Shown piece by piece: positions 1 through 10,858 of a DNA stretch of 64,000 nt. A model generated the notes under the pieces. That model was given only the letters and a program-made list of their open reading frames with translations, did no database searches and was not told the origin of the DNA. Every line of letters starts with the position of its first letter. The first letter of the stretch is position 1. This DNA is from Vandiemenella viatica (lineage: Eukaryota > Arthropoda > Insecta > Orthoptera > Morabidae), in NCBI GenBank assembly GCA_031002005.1, contig JARYHS010013631.1, positions 69,809,832 through 69,873,831 of the forward strand, in the 5' to 3' direction. A program made the translations under genes and the position numbers.

Positions 1-384
1 AATTTGCGGATCTTCCGGACAATTCTCAGTTCCAAATTACTCATAGAACAATTCATTGAGTTTAAAAAATGTAATAATTTTATAGAATAGCTAACAGGAG
101 ACATAATTTCTGTGTCTCCAAATTAATATTGAACTCAATTAGCAGTAAAACGATTCTGTCTCCGACTTATGCTGGTCATAACGGCAAAGGAGAGAAGGGA
201 ATAGAACTGCGCAACGGTTAGGTACTCTGACGGTATCTGGCGCTTGACAAGGCGTTAACAGGTTCGAGACCCGATAGTGGAAGAAATTTTCACCATGCGT
301 TATTTGGCGAGAACGTTAGGAAAGGTTGTAAGCATAATTTCTAATCAATAGAATCTGTAACAAAGTTGTTTCAATGAGCCTAGC
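1..384. other. AT-rich DNA, no gene recognised
   Basis: No coding signal. A box-B-like GGTTCGAGACC at 261-271 suggests the head of an old tRNA-derived SINE, but I could not find a matching A box at the right spacing or a tail. Confidence 0.4.
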
Positions 385-665
385 CAGGGGCGGATCCAGG
401 ATTTTGTTTTGGGAGGGGCTTTAGTGGACTTTGGTTAGGGGGGACTTGGCTAGAGTGGATTTTGATTGGGGGGGGGGCTTGGGGAGGGGGCTCGAGTCGG
501 GAAAAAAGTAATTTTTATAGTGCCCTCAGGCCGCGAATCCGTAGAGCTAAAAAGAAAAAAAGTCTCCAAAAAAAGTCTCCAAAATAAGTCGGAGTTGGAC
601 CTATTTACGTTTGGGGGGGCTTGAGCCCCCTAGCCTCCCCCCCCCCCCCCCTGGATCCGCCCCTG
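385..665. mobile_element. hAT-type MITE, family CAGGGGCGGATCC
   Basis: This non-autonomous element is 281 bp long. It has inverted ends CAGGGGCGGATCCAGG / CCTGGATCCGCCCCTG and is flanked by a perfect 8-bp duplication, AGCCTAGC, at 377-384 and 666-673. CAG-type ends with 8-bp duplications are the hallmark of the hAT superfamily. The interior is G-rich on the left and C-rich on the right and has no coding capacity. A second copy is at 32961-33254. Confidence 0.85.
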
Positions 666-694
666 AGCCTAGCCCTCCGATAGCTACGCCCCTG
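666..694. mobile_element. Solo right terminus of CAGTGGCGTAGCTA hAT family
   Basis: The 29 bases end in TAGCTACGCCCCTG. They match the right end of the hAT-type elements at 30434-30795 and 14141-14436, including the preceding CCTAGCCC. No left end is visible nearby. The element at 385-665 seems to have inserted into or beside this older relic. Confidence 0.5.
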
Positions 695-2520
695 GGTGGA
701 ATAACCTTTCCGCAGTGTGTATGGAGTAAAAGCTTACAATACTGCTGGTGATTTGTCTTCATATTAGGACTTTAAATTTTGCGCTACAGTTCTTTTCTTT
801 CGGAAGAGCAGATCTAAAGGGCAGGCTATAGATTTCAGCCTCTCTCTTCTTTCGTCTCTCATACGCCACGTAAAAAAAGCACACACGACACACACTGATC
901 GATGAGACTTTACACTAACAACGCCATACCCTGTTGTCTCTCAACTGGTGGCCCAAGGTCACGTTCCACTTGCCCCGCTTGTAGGGGTAAGGTCAGCAGA
1001 GTGGGGATAGAGTAGACTGACCTTGAACTGCCTCTGTTAACTGAACGGGCTATAACTATATTCATGGAGTCAACGTTACACACTTCCCCGGGTAGTTGCT
1101 ATCGAAAGGTAACACTTTAGGTGGTAACTAGCTAGGTACGCATGATACACACTTTACTTCTAGTGCCGATAATAATTCAATTAAAGTAGAGGGACTACAA
1201 AGCTTAAGTAATAAACCATGCAGTACTAATCTCCCATCGCGCATCAAACACTTTGTGTCCTTCTTTTCGTAGGACTGTATTGACTGCACTTATTTCCAGT
1301 GTTCCACAGCACCACCAGCATAAAGAAAAGAAGAAAACCTTATGTCGAGTCTACTAACTGTGAGGACGTTTATAGATTCATTCTGCAACCTAAACACTCA
1401 TATACACGTGTATGCATATAATGAATCGAAGCACATAAGCGGTAAGGAAGACCACGACTTGAATTACAAGATCAGTGAATTGCGGATATACTAAGAAATA
1501 TAAAGCAGTACAACATTACGTGGTTCACAACAATGACACAAAAATGTGACATTTCGCTTATTAATGATACTGGATATTAATTAGCAGGTAAATTTCCTGT
1601 CACGGTCGCCATAGAGAATATCTTGAATCTACATTTAGAAATTAACCAACGTGGGGAACTACACCAATAATAAATTTGCTAACCTATGATAACTCTTTTA
1701 CCGCAGCAGTATTGAGCATAAAAAGTTCAAGTTAATTAGCTCAACAAAATATTGGGTACCTAAGGTCGACATTAAAAAAACAACACAAAACTTGATATCC
1801 TGTAACGATGATATAAAAAAAATTTAATCCTTCTGTTGTACACACTTGTATGCGAAGATTGTTAACCTGTATGCTCGGCAAGGCGGAAATTGTCTAATAT
1901 ATCGCAGGTGATTATGTGTATCGTAATATTCCTCAAAGTAAATTGAGGGTTGCACTATCGAGCCATCTCATAGATCTGCATTTAACTGTGCCTGTCAACT
2001 TGGTCCAGACAGCCTGTATACTAATTGATACTACTGGCCCGTCACGGTAACCGGTGAAAATATTAATGACCAATCATATTATGCCGTTTGTGAAGCTTGT
2101 ATAATATTTTCATTCTCTTCGTAGAAAACCAGCGACAATGCCTAACTACTGCTCCACAAGTTATAAATCTAATAATTTGAAATTTTTATAAATAAAAACA
2201 GGAAAAATTTAACAATAGCACTTATAAATAGTATATAGCAGTAATTTGATTGCAAAATGTTAACTTCAAGGTAGTTAATTATTAGTAATATTGAAATATC
2301 GTAAATTGAATATAATTACTAGAAATAATATATATGGGAAATGTATCCGTTATGTTACAACGATGTCAGATGAAAAAAACCAATAATGCCAAAGTACTCG
2401 AATCGACAACATAGCATCTTTAGGATAGTGGCTGCGGTCTAACAGTTTAATAAGTTCAATCGTTTTGATACATGCTAGGCCTTACTATAAACCACAACCT
2501 TTAATTCCCAACTGATTGTC
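695..2520. other. Non-coding stretch, one dispersed repeat
   Basis: No gene is recognised. The part at about 930-1060, which includes ACTGAACGGGCTATA, is a diverged relative of 5715-5850. The rest is unique-looking AT-rich sequence. Confidence 0.5.
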
Positions 2521-3040
2521 ATTCTACTATGTTTGTATCCTTACATTCAGAAACCGAGAAGTTTAAACACTCAAAAAAGGAACTTTGGACAGAAAGTCAA
2601 CCAGAGATCCGATTTGTAGAGAGAGAGAAATCCAATTTGTACCGACGAGTTGGAAGGCGTGATTTCCTTTCCCGGCGGAAGTTCAGTCTGGCGACGCCTC
2701 TGGGTTTCACTTAACGGGAGTTTGTCGCTCATTAAAACTACATGTTGCGTGCCGCGTATTGATCCCTCCACAACAGCGCGGCTTGACGACTTGCTCTTCA
2801 GTCCGCGATAAAGACTGCTCCAAGGCCCGCTAACCAGAAATGGCGAGGAGATTACAAACGGATGTGTTGGGAGATGACCTCGTAATTTCAAGTTACAAAC
2901 ATTACAATAAAAACTGTCAGCCATATAAATTACTCCTTGTTATGGAACTCATTTCTATGCATCCTCCATTTTCAGTACTTTTATTATTTTTTTATATAAT
3001 ATTTCTTTTCATAAAATATTCGGAAAATACTAAACAATGA
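2521..3040 (+). other. CpG-richer block with possible short first exon
   Basis: The block at 2560-2850 is richer in GC and CpG than its surroundings. An ATG at 2840 lies in good context (A at -3, G at +4) and opens MARRLQTDVLGDDL. A GTAATT donor could follow at about 2881. The downstream part of the 66-codon frame is low-complexity and hydrophobic and does not look coding. I do not recognise the peptide. This could be a 5' exon of an unseen gene or chance. Confidence 0.15.
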
Positions 3041-3886
3041 TGGTAAAAAAATCAATATGCATTTACGTCCTAGTATTTGATGGATTAATTAACCAATTTA
3101 CTTTTAAAAATTGCTTTAGAAAAAGGTCTGTTTGAAAATTACTCAAGCTTTGAAAATTAAGTAGCAATAGATAACTCAAATATGAACGCAATACGCACTG
3201 CTCTCTGGGGAATAATCTTGTGGACTGACTTAACTACAGCAGGCAGCTGTTTTCTGTTTGTCTCTGTCGTTATGTTTCCTTTCTCAGGAGTGCTAGGATG
3301 TGATCGCTATTTTCGATGATCTTCTGCCAGTCCATTACATCTAATAAGAAAGATTTGGCCAAGAATGTGTGAACGCTTGCGTATTCACATTATTCATTTC
3401 CACTAAACAAATTTATTCTCTGAAAGGACTATTTTCTGAAACTACAGCCACCACTAAGAAACATTTTCTGGAGACTTTTAATAATATCCTAAAAATGAAC
3501 TTTCTGGGAAAGTTTACTTTCATGCCAAAACAGCATTCCTCTTTTGCAAATCACATGACTAAAGAATAAACATAAAAAATTCATCTCCTTTAATTAACCA
3601 TTTCCTGGTACTAACTATACTACAAGCCTATAAAGTTACTTCGATAATGTTTACTATCCTTCTTTAAGGAAATACGAAATAGATTGGTTTATTCATCAAG
3701 GCAAATAGAAACTCAAATAAAAATAGAAACACTGAAAGGTGCAATCTAAGGTTAATCTGCGCTGACGTACTAAGTGCCCTGTCAGTGACTTAGCTTTCGT
3801 ACTAGAGCCTACAACAAAGTTAAAAAAAACACTATCTAAAGTTTTAACGAAGATGATTTTTCTTGTGGTAATAATAATTCCGTGTG
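3041..3886. other. AT-rich non-coding DNA
   Basis: I see no gene, repeat or RNA that I can support. Short open frames here have no coding character. Confidence 0.5.
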
Positions 3887-4237
3887 GTCGTAATGACCTG
3901 GTGACAGGGTTTCTTTTGGCTGCGCATTCCGCCCCTGTGAACCCACCTTAACCTAATCCGGTAGTCCTACCGAGTACTGGGGACCTACAGTTTAACGTTG
4001 AATCCGAACCACGGAAGCGTTCTGGCGTACTTCACATTACACAGCCAGCTGAACCAGAGGTGAAGGTCGGGTTAAGGGCGTATGGAAATCCCCGCCGAGA
4101 CAGGGATTCGAACCAGGGACCTTTCGATCTCCAGTCATATGCCTTAAGGGAGCCTGCACAAACCACGTAGCTCCATTTTGGCCTACTGTGAACCCCCCTC
4201 CCCCCACGTCCTACGTGGCTTTTGCCTCTACCCCCCC

Positions 4238-4274
<37 letters not shown>

Positions 4275-4590
4275 CGTAGCACGTAGCTTTTTTCCCTTTT
4301 GATTCCAGAAGACATTTTATACTGTTTTCTCTCGACAGACGATTGTAAATTATATAAAAAGATAATTAACTGAGGGAAATAAATATTCACATGCTGTTGT
4401 GTGTTCTATTCCTCATTTTAACTGTGAAAAATGTAATGAAAGGAAAGCTACATGGCCTGGCTCGGAATCCCCCCCCTCCCCCCACGTAGCCCACCGTAGC
4501 CTTCCAGCCAACCCATCCCCCCCCCCCCCCCCTGGGCCGAGCCACGTGGTTTGTGCACGCTCCCTAACCACCGAGCCACCAGACTGCTTT
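3887..4590 (-). mobile_element. tRNA-derived SINE, split by a MITE
   Basis: On the minus strand the head (about 4590-4568, then 4147-4068) reads TGGCTCGGTGGTTAAGGCA and continues to a box B, GGTTCGAATCC, so it is a degenerate pol III tRNA-like promoter. A ~180-bp body follows (4067-3887). The body recurs on the plus strand at 53340-53500, with weaker matches near 53640-53700 and 55035-55110. The head is interrupted at TTAA by the element at 4148-4564. Removing that element restores a continuous head. Confidence 0.65.
4148..4564. mobile_element. Harbinger-like MITE, TAA target duplication
   Basis: The element has inverted ends GGGAGCCTGCACAAACC... / ...GTTTGTGCACGCTCCC. It is flanked by TAA at 4145-4147 and 4565-4567. 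The 3-bp TAA duplication suggests the PIF/Harbinger superfamily; this is an inference from end structure only. The interior holds a cytosine run of more than 40 bases (4231-4273) and other poly-C tracts, and no transposase. A second copy is at 54160-54556. Confidence 0.7.
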
Positions 4591-4599
4591 TTTGTGGTG

Positions 4600-5714
4600 T
4601 GAACCGAATGGCTACCTTTCACGGAATTTGACCCTTTGAAATATGTGGTGTAGCTAAGCTAACGGACCACTCGTCCAATTTCTTAATTGGAATCAGCAAG
4701 TAAGTTAAAAGGGAGTCATGGGTTACGGTCCGACGCCAAAGCTCTAGGCAGTATGCCGTTTCAGGTCCGCCTCCTAAGGCGGATGGTGTTGCTGTTACAC
4801 GCCGTTTGCGTTCACGCGCTGTTAATTGCTTAGTTGGGCGAGCGCCTGGTCTATATACGAGGCTATATCTCATGCTTTTTTCTACCCATGGAGCGGTAAC
4901 TGTAATAGACATTTCCAGCGGCGGTGAGATCCGGATCCCTTATCGCTACCCAAGTTCTACTGAAATCCACACACTCTTACACAAAGCAGCTTTGTAGCAT
5001 ATGGCTCAGATAAGGAATGGAAAACCAATCGTGGGACGGTACCTGCTGCTGCTGTTGGAACCAGCTCCTTCATATTCTACTATAGTCTAATTTTAATAAC
5101 ATTTCTTTTAACATATGATACTGCACATCTCATAGTGGAACTTAGTTTCATAAAACAGAAGAAGCTAAACCAGATGAACAATTTTTTTTGTTAATTTGAT
5201 TATTTTAATGGATAACACAAGACTTCAGTGAAGTTTGATAACTGCAAGTTTCTGGAATTGATGACTTTTATGCCTTTACATCTAGATTTAAGTCCTAATT
5301 TATTATTAGAGTGTTTAGTGGTTTATTTTATTAAGTCTTATTCCTTACTCGAAAATTTACCGTCACTGAGGTAAGTTTGTATAGCAATTCGGCTGGTAGT
5401 TGGAAAGCTAGCTCATTTGACATTGTTTGCAGAATTTTAAACTCATGTTTTACACACATATCAGTATGTCTTCTGTGGAAACAAATGCTTCAAAGGCATT
5501 GATTATACTGCCACTATGTACAGAAGTGGAAAAATACTGAGGTAATGATTTACTTTAATATCTCCAACTTTATTTTTGTATGTACACTTTTTCGCAATTC
5601 GAAGAATGATTGAAGTCATTTCCAGGAGGCATACTGGACGAATGATATCGCACAATCTGGAACCGGGAACGGCAATTCGTGTCTTTTACGTATGTTAAGT
5701 AGCCTATAGCCTGC
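4600..5714. other. Non-coding DNA, partly GC-richer
   Basis: The part at 4700-5000 is CpG-richer and contains a TATA-like CTATATACGAGG, but no gene can be tied to it. The remainder is AT-rich with nothing recognised. Confidence 0.4.
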
Positions 5715-5850
5715 TCAGTTAACACAGGCGCCTAAAGGTCACAGGTGTCTGCTCGGAGAGGTAGGAAGGGAGGGGATGAGGTGAGGCGAGGGTAACATGA
5801 CCTTGAGCCGGCAATTAAGCGTGAACGGGCTATAGCGGGTGAGATATCTT
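5715..5850. repeat. Diverged dispersed repeat, second copy of 930-1060
   Basis: Both copies share a scattered set of blocks (AAGGTCAC, TGACCTTGA, TGAACGGGCTATA) in the same order. The family is unknown. Confidence 0.35.
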
Positions 5851-6059
5851 GGCATTCAGATACGGCCCGGCAATCCACATTTCAGTTTTCGATGGTTTTC
5901 CGAAATTGTAACTTAAGAATTAGATTCACGAAAACCATAACAGGAAATAAAATTTTTAACATTTCCACTAAATTTTATAAGCTTAAACTGGATATCAAAG
6001 GACGTTTAAAGTCAAGATCAGACCGATATCATATAAACTCGTAAAAAGTAAAGTTGAAA

Positions 6060-6520
6060 AATTAAATAGAATTTTAAATAGAACCTCTGACCGTTTTCTG
6101 TTGCAATGCAAGTATTCAAACAGATTGGTGACCGTCTTAAGAACCATGCAAACTTCAAAAGGTATCTTGTCGACGCGCCCTAAAGCCGAAAAAACAACAA
6201 CAACAAATCAAAAGGTATCGGATGTCTAGCAGATGATAAGAAACAATTCATGAAAAAATTGAAAGAATTTTTAATTGACAACTCCTTCTACTCTGTCGAA
6301 GAATTTATTTCTTAGGTATCTGCAAAATAACTTCCAGTAGCTGGTGTAAATGTAGTTTACATAATTAATTTACCATGTATGCTATGACTGTACATCTACT
6401 GGTGTACGTATTATTTTGTTATGTAACTGTTTATCTGTAGATTGACAACTTTCCACATCCCACAGAGCCATTCTCTTATATTGGGATCAATGGAAAATGA
6501 ATGTATTGTATTGTAACCAA
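6060..6520 (+). pseudogene. 3' end of a Jockey-type LINE, relic
   Basis: A reading frame ending at the TAG at 6313-6315 encodes the C-terminal peptide KKQFMKKLKEFLIDNSFYSV and four to five more residues. This is a type of C-terminus I associate with insect non-LTR retrotransposons. It is followed by a 3' UTR-like stretch (TTTCCACATCCCACAGAGCC, then GGATCAATGGAAAATGAATG) ending in a short TATTGTATTGTA tail. Upstream of about 6190 the frame is broken. Plus-strand orientation, 5'-truncated. Confidence 0.45.
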
Positions 6521-7516
6521 TTTCATCCACCATTGCATGATAGAACTTTCAATACTCAAAGTACCATTTCTATATTACAAAATCACTCCCGACGGTGACG
6601 ATGGAACCTTCGCCGTAGCCTACTTCCTTTCGATTCACATCGCCAACAAGCTGTAAAGTACTGATTAAAAATGGGAACCGCTGTAAAGTAGGTACTGATT
6701 AAAAATTGTCGTTGAAATGTTTACGTTTCTTCACATAGTACACATTTATTTATGACTGCCGATAGCAAAGACAAATTATGAATTACATTGAACAGAATTG
6801 TTAAAAGTTAAACTATTCTTGCATTGCAGTCAGACGCCTGAACATGATGTCCGACTTCAGCATTGTATTCAGTACGGAACGATGATTCGGCAGGTGTGAA
6901 GTGTAAGTTAGGTAGTTAGTGCTTTCTGAAACTCCCTTTACCTTCCTTGCCTCTTAGCAGATGTAAATCGCACCTTTTTGCAATCGTCATGAGATATTCT
7001 GTGTTGTTCACGCCTGCTGAACAAATGTTTGTAGGACATATGAGCAGCAGAATCAGAACGGGGTGTACTGTTGGCTTTCACAGGTTCCCAGCACTTTCTG
7101 GTACGTTTAAGACCCCTTCATTTCCGAACTGTCCGTTTCTTCATCTGCTCTGTTGATCTGAACCCATTTCTTCAATTTCAACCTAGAAGAACGAGACTTA
7201 GTAATGAGATCTTATGCTACTATTTCTTTACAGGTTCACAAACCGAAAACTGAGTCTATTGATTAGATATCACTACTAGCTTAAGTTAATAGTTTCATTT
7301 AGCAGAAAAATGTCATTTATTCCATCAAAACAACAAAACTCTTATAATAATAGCTGCATCCCCACGCGTCACGCAGTATGGGAAATCCAACGCATTTATA
7401 TAAGCTAATACCTAAATGAACGAAATCAATCAGTTATTTCCTATCTCCTAACGAAATTTTAAATTCCAGTTCTCCTATCATGCTGCAGGCCAAACTACAG
7501 GATAACATGATGTAAC
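6521..7516. other. AT-rich non-coding DNA
   Basis: No feature can be supported. Short open frames at 6947-7253 have no recognisable product. Confidence 0.45.
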
Positions 7517-7520
7517 ATCA

Positions 7521-8060
7521 ATGACTAACCTATGTATACAGGTGAGTGAAAAGGAATCGGGTTACAAAACATTGGTCAGATCATTGCTTGAATATGGTAA
7601 TGTAGTATGGGACCCACATTTTGAGTATCAAATACAGGAGTGGGAGAAGGTGCAAAGAAGGGCTGCTAGGTTTGTTTCTGGCAATTACCGCAAGACACAA
7701 TCAGTTACCGATATGATAAAAGAGCTGAAATGGGATTCATTGGAAGAAAGGAGGAGAGTGAAGAGATTCAAGGGAAGTGTACGAGGTGTATATTGATGAT
7801 GAGGCATGGAAAGATACTGGCGTAGGAATTAGGAGTAATGCATGGAAAGGAAAAGATTATCATAACCACAAGCTGGCACTCGATTTCAAACTCAAGGGCT
7901 TTGAGAAGATTTTCTTTCACAGGTAAGGGGGTCAAGAGAAATGATGAATAATTTGCCTAAAATGTTGACAGAATTTAAAGTTGAAATTTGTAGAGTGAAA
8001 AGAAGATGGGTACAGGAAAGTGGAAAAGTGGGTGTATAGGAAAATTGCCATCAGAGTATA
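7521..8060 (+). pseudogene. CR1/Jockey-like LINE, C-terminal RT fragment
   Basis: The translated region reads YKTLVRSLLEYGNVVWDP, then QRRAARFVSGNY and KELKWDSLEERRR. This is the post-catalytic 'thumb' region of a CR1/Jockey-like reverse transcriptase, and it lines up with the same region of the element at 9198-10784. Beyond the stop near 7795, frame-shifted codons continue with AWKD...GIRSNAWKGK and HNHKLALDF, a C-terminal segment also found in the relics at 14600-14760, 16000-16200, 33770-33900 and 58165-58300. The fragment is 5'-truncated and dead. Confidence 0.75.
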
Positions 8061-8428
8061 TATACAATGAATTGACAGTGTAATCCAGAACACTTGTACT
8101 TCAACTGGTGATTAAGAAACTGTGAAAACCTGCTTTATCAACTCTGTGGTCAGTCTTATAATTAATGAAAAGTTGTGCACCTACAACCAAGACTAAATTA
8201 CGTTCTACTCAAAGGTGAAACTGATTAATCCACCCAGATAATATATGCCAGCCACAGGAAGCAATGCCCATGATACACAAAGTAAAACCATATAAATTAT
8301 TGTGAATTTTAACTTTGGACTTGAAATAAAGCACTACTATTCTGAACTGGTGAGATATAGCAAGGGCCATGTTCAAATCTCTGGCTACCTGATTGCAGTG
8401 TTAGACAGTTTTCTGCAAACATCTAGAT
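8061..8428. other. Non-coding DNA, possible LINE 3' tail
   Basis: GGAAAATTGCCATCAGAGT near 8040 resembles 12085-12110, so a shared dispersed sequence, probably LINE UTR, extends here. Nothing else was seen. Confidence 0.35.
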
Positions 8429-9019
8429 CAGGGGTCGGCAAACTGCGGCTCTCAAGCTATATGTGGCTCTTTGAGGATATTAGTTTGGCTCTTTGATAAT
8501 ATATTTTTTTTGTACATCTTTACCAACAATAGTAATTTAGAACATAGAAATAAAAGAATGCACTAATAATAAAAAAAAAAGGTAATACTATCTGCAGTAC
8601 TTGGAAGAGTGCTCCAGATTCATACAATGAATTGAAAGAGTTTGCATTTGGTATTCTTGGTGACTTTGGCTCAACACAAATGTTTTCCAATATGAACCTT
8701 ATTAAAAATAAGTTGAGAACCCAAATAATTCATGAGAATTTGGATTCATGATTAAAATTAAAAACAACAAGCTACACACGTCACATCGTAAGACTTTCTT
8801 AGGAAATACAAGTACATTTTTCTTGGTAATTAAAATGCATACTACTTATTTATGAATATATTATTTACATATACATATATGTATAATGTATTTATTATTT
8901 AATTAATTATATTAATTTTTTAAATTATAATATAACTAGGCCTAAGGCTCTTATAAATTATCCCCGATGCCTTTAAAGATGAAATTGGCTTTTTGGCCTA
9001 TAAAGTTTTCTGACCACTG
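8429..9019 (+). mobile_element. Charlie-like hAT element with hATC relic
   Basis: This 591-bp element has ends CAGGGGTCGGCAAACT and (reverse complement) CAGTGGTCAGAAAACT. A perfect 8-bp duplication, ATCTAGAT, lies at 8421-8428 and 9020-9027. It is not just a MITE. At about 8640-8800 a plus-strand frame keeps FAFGILGDFGSTQMFSNMN followed by IKNKLRTQI and a later Leu-rich stretch. This matches the C-terminal dimerisation (hATC) domain of hAT transposases (CEs.FS.M..IK.K.R). The N-terminal zinc finger and the catalytic core are deleted, so this is an internally deleted derivative. Confidence 0.85.
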
Positions 9020-9098
9020 ATCTAGATGAATTCTGGAATGATACCCTCATAAAATACATTTATCAACATTGAATTACACATTTCACAGACAGATGGCT

Positions 9099-9197
9099 AT
9101 AGGTCAGCTTTCTTCCCCCTGTCATCAGTCTTTTGAATGGTTTGATGCCATCCTCCATTCCTTCCTATCTTACACTAACCTCTTCATCTCAATGTAT
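9099..9197 (-). mobile_element. RTE-type LINE fragment, left part
   Basis: GTCATCAGTCTTTTGAATGG followed by TTTGATGCCATCC and CCTCTTCATCTCAA is, from memory, the minus-strand 3' region of a high-copy RTE-like LINE of orthopteroid insects. The sequence resumes at 10859 after the inserted CR1/Jockey-like element. A plus-strand copy of the same end is at 31965-32035. Confidence 0.5.
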
Positions 9198-10784
9198 CTA
9201 ATAAAAGACGGACGGGAAGTTGAAGACAGCCGCGACAAGGCTACCGTATTTAACACCGAATTCAAAAATTCATTCACGTGAGAAAACATGGAAAACATCC
9301 CCACTTTACCACATCGTGTGGAATTAGAGATGGATCAGATAGAAATTGATAGCGTAGGAATTGTAAAGCAATTAAAACTCCTGAAGTGGGGTAAAGCGCC
9401 GGGTCCCGATGGTATACCGGTAAGAGTATTTTCTGAATACGCGGAGGATATTGAACCATTTCTGTCAGATATATTCCGTAAATCACTAGAAGAGAGAAAA
9501 GTACCTTCTAGCTGGAAGATAGCCCAGGTAATTCCCGTTTTTAAGAAAGGAGATCGGAGTGATCCTCGGAATTATCGACCCATATCTCTAACATCGGTCT
9601 GCAGTAGAATTCTGGAACATGTCATATGCTCGAACATTATGAAGTTTCTAGATGAGAACGAGTTACTTACACCATGTCAACACGGATTTCGGAAGAAGAG
9701 ATCGTGTGAAACACAATTGGCCCTATTTTCCCACGACATAATGAAAGTTATAGATGCAGGTTCGCTAGTTGATGCAGTTTTTTTGGATTTTCAGAAAGCT
9801 TTTGATTCTGTGCCACACAACCGACTTTTAGCGAAGATTCGAGCTTACGGTATTTCGGCTCAGATTTGCGAGTGGATACTTGATTTTCTAACAGGTCGAT
9901 CACAGTATGTCGTTGTTGACGGGGAAGCCTCTTCTAAGATAAATGTTACTTCGGGCGTTCCTCAAGGAAGTGTAATAGGTCCACTTCTTTTCTTAATATT
10001 TATAAACGATCTAGGTGACAACGTCAAATGCTGGTTGCGATTGTTTGCCGACGATGCGGTTATCTATAGGGAAATAAGGAGCTCCGACGATTGCTTAGAA
10101 ATTCAGCGTGATTTGGATGCTATTTTCGATTGGTGCCGTAAATGGCAGCTTACACTAAATTGCAAAAAGTGCAAGGCAATGCGGATAAGTAACAAGAAGA
10201 ATCAGTTTGTTCACGATTACAAAATAAACAATTCAGCTGTTGACACGGTTGATTCCGTGAAGTATCTGGGGGTGATAGTACAAAGCAACATGAAATGTGA
10301 CATGCACATAACTTCCGTCGTAGGCAAGGCAAATTCTAAATTACGATTCATAGGTCGTATTTTGAGGAATTGTAATGCTCAAACAAAGGAGATAGCGTAT
10401 AAAACACTAGTGCGTCCGCATCTGGATTACTGTTGTGGGGTTTGGGACCCGTATCGCAAGGTTCTGATTGACTCAATTGAGAGGGTGCAGAGGAGAGCCG
10501 CTAGATTCGTTACTTGTTGTTACAGCCCTTATGAAAGCGTCACAGAATTGATACATGGATTGGGCTGGGATAGTTTGGAAGACAGACGACGTAGCTTGCG
10601 TTCGAATTTATTGGAGAATATGCGAAAAAATTTAAATTTCGAGTGCAATGAAATACTTCTTCCACCAACCTATTTAGGTCGCAATGACCGGAGGGATAAG
10701 ATTAGAGAAATAAGATGCCGTACTGATACTTATATGTATTCCTTCTTTCCTCGCAATATTCGGGATTGGAATGGGCGGGTTTAG
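9198..10784 (+). pseudogene. LINE reverse transcriptase, one in-frame stop
   Basis: This is the non-LTR reverse transcriptase domain, which copies the element's RNA at the target site. From the plus strand the frame runs IKDGREVEDSRDKA and FNTEFKNSFT, then a TGA at 9279-9281, then 498 uninterrupted codons from the ATG at 9288. Counting from that ATG, motifs are in order: GKAPGPDGIP (about 36-45), YRPISLTSVCSRILEHVI (about 94-111), a QHGFRKKRSCETQLAL block, FLDFQKAFDSV (palm, first Asp), SGVPQGSVIGPLLFLIFIND, catalytic FADD at 253-256, KYLGVIVQS, and the C-terminal YKTLVRPHLDYCCGVWDP with VQRRAARFV. The TGA probably arose from CGA by C-to-T change. Endonuclease and ORF1 are missing. Apart from the single stop it is well preserved, so insertion was fairly recent. 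Confidence 0.9.
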
Positions 10785-10858
10785 GATTGGTGCTTAGCAC
10801 CCTCTGCCACCCACAATTTTTGTGATTTGCAGAGTATGAATGTAGATGTAGATGTAGA
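9198..10858 (+). mobile_element. 5'-truncated CR1/Jockey-like LINE with GATGTA tail
   Basis: The element covers the reverse transcriptase to the 3' end. After the stop at 10782-10784 there is a ~50-bp UTR (CCACCCACAATTTTTGTGAT) and a GATGTA repeat tail (about 10833-10858), typical of CR1-clade elements. It sits inside an older RTE-type fragment (9099-9197 and 10859-10915), so it is the younger insertion. There is no convincing target-site duplication. Confidence 0.85.

Noticed and set aside
4399..4622. Pro/Gly-rich open frames on both strands
   Set aside because: They are translations of poly-C/poly-G runs in the Harbinger-like MITE.
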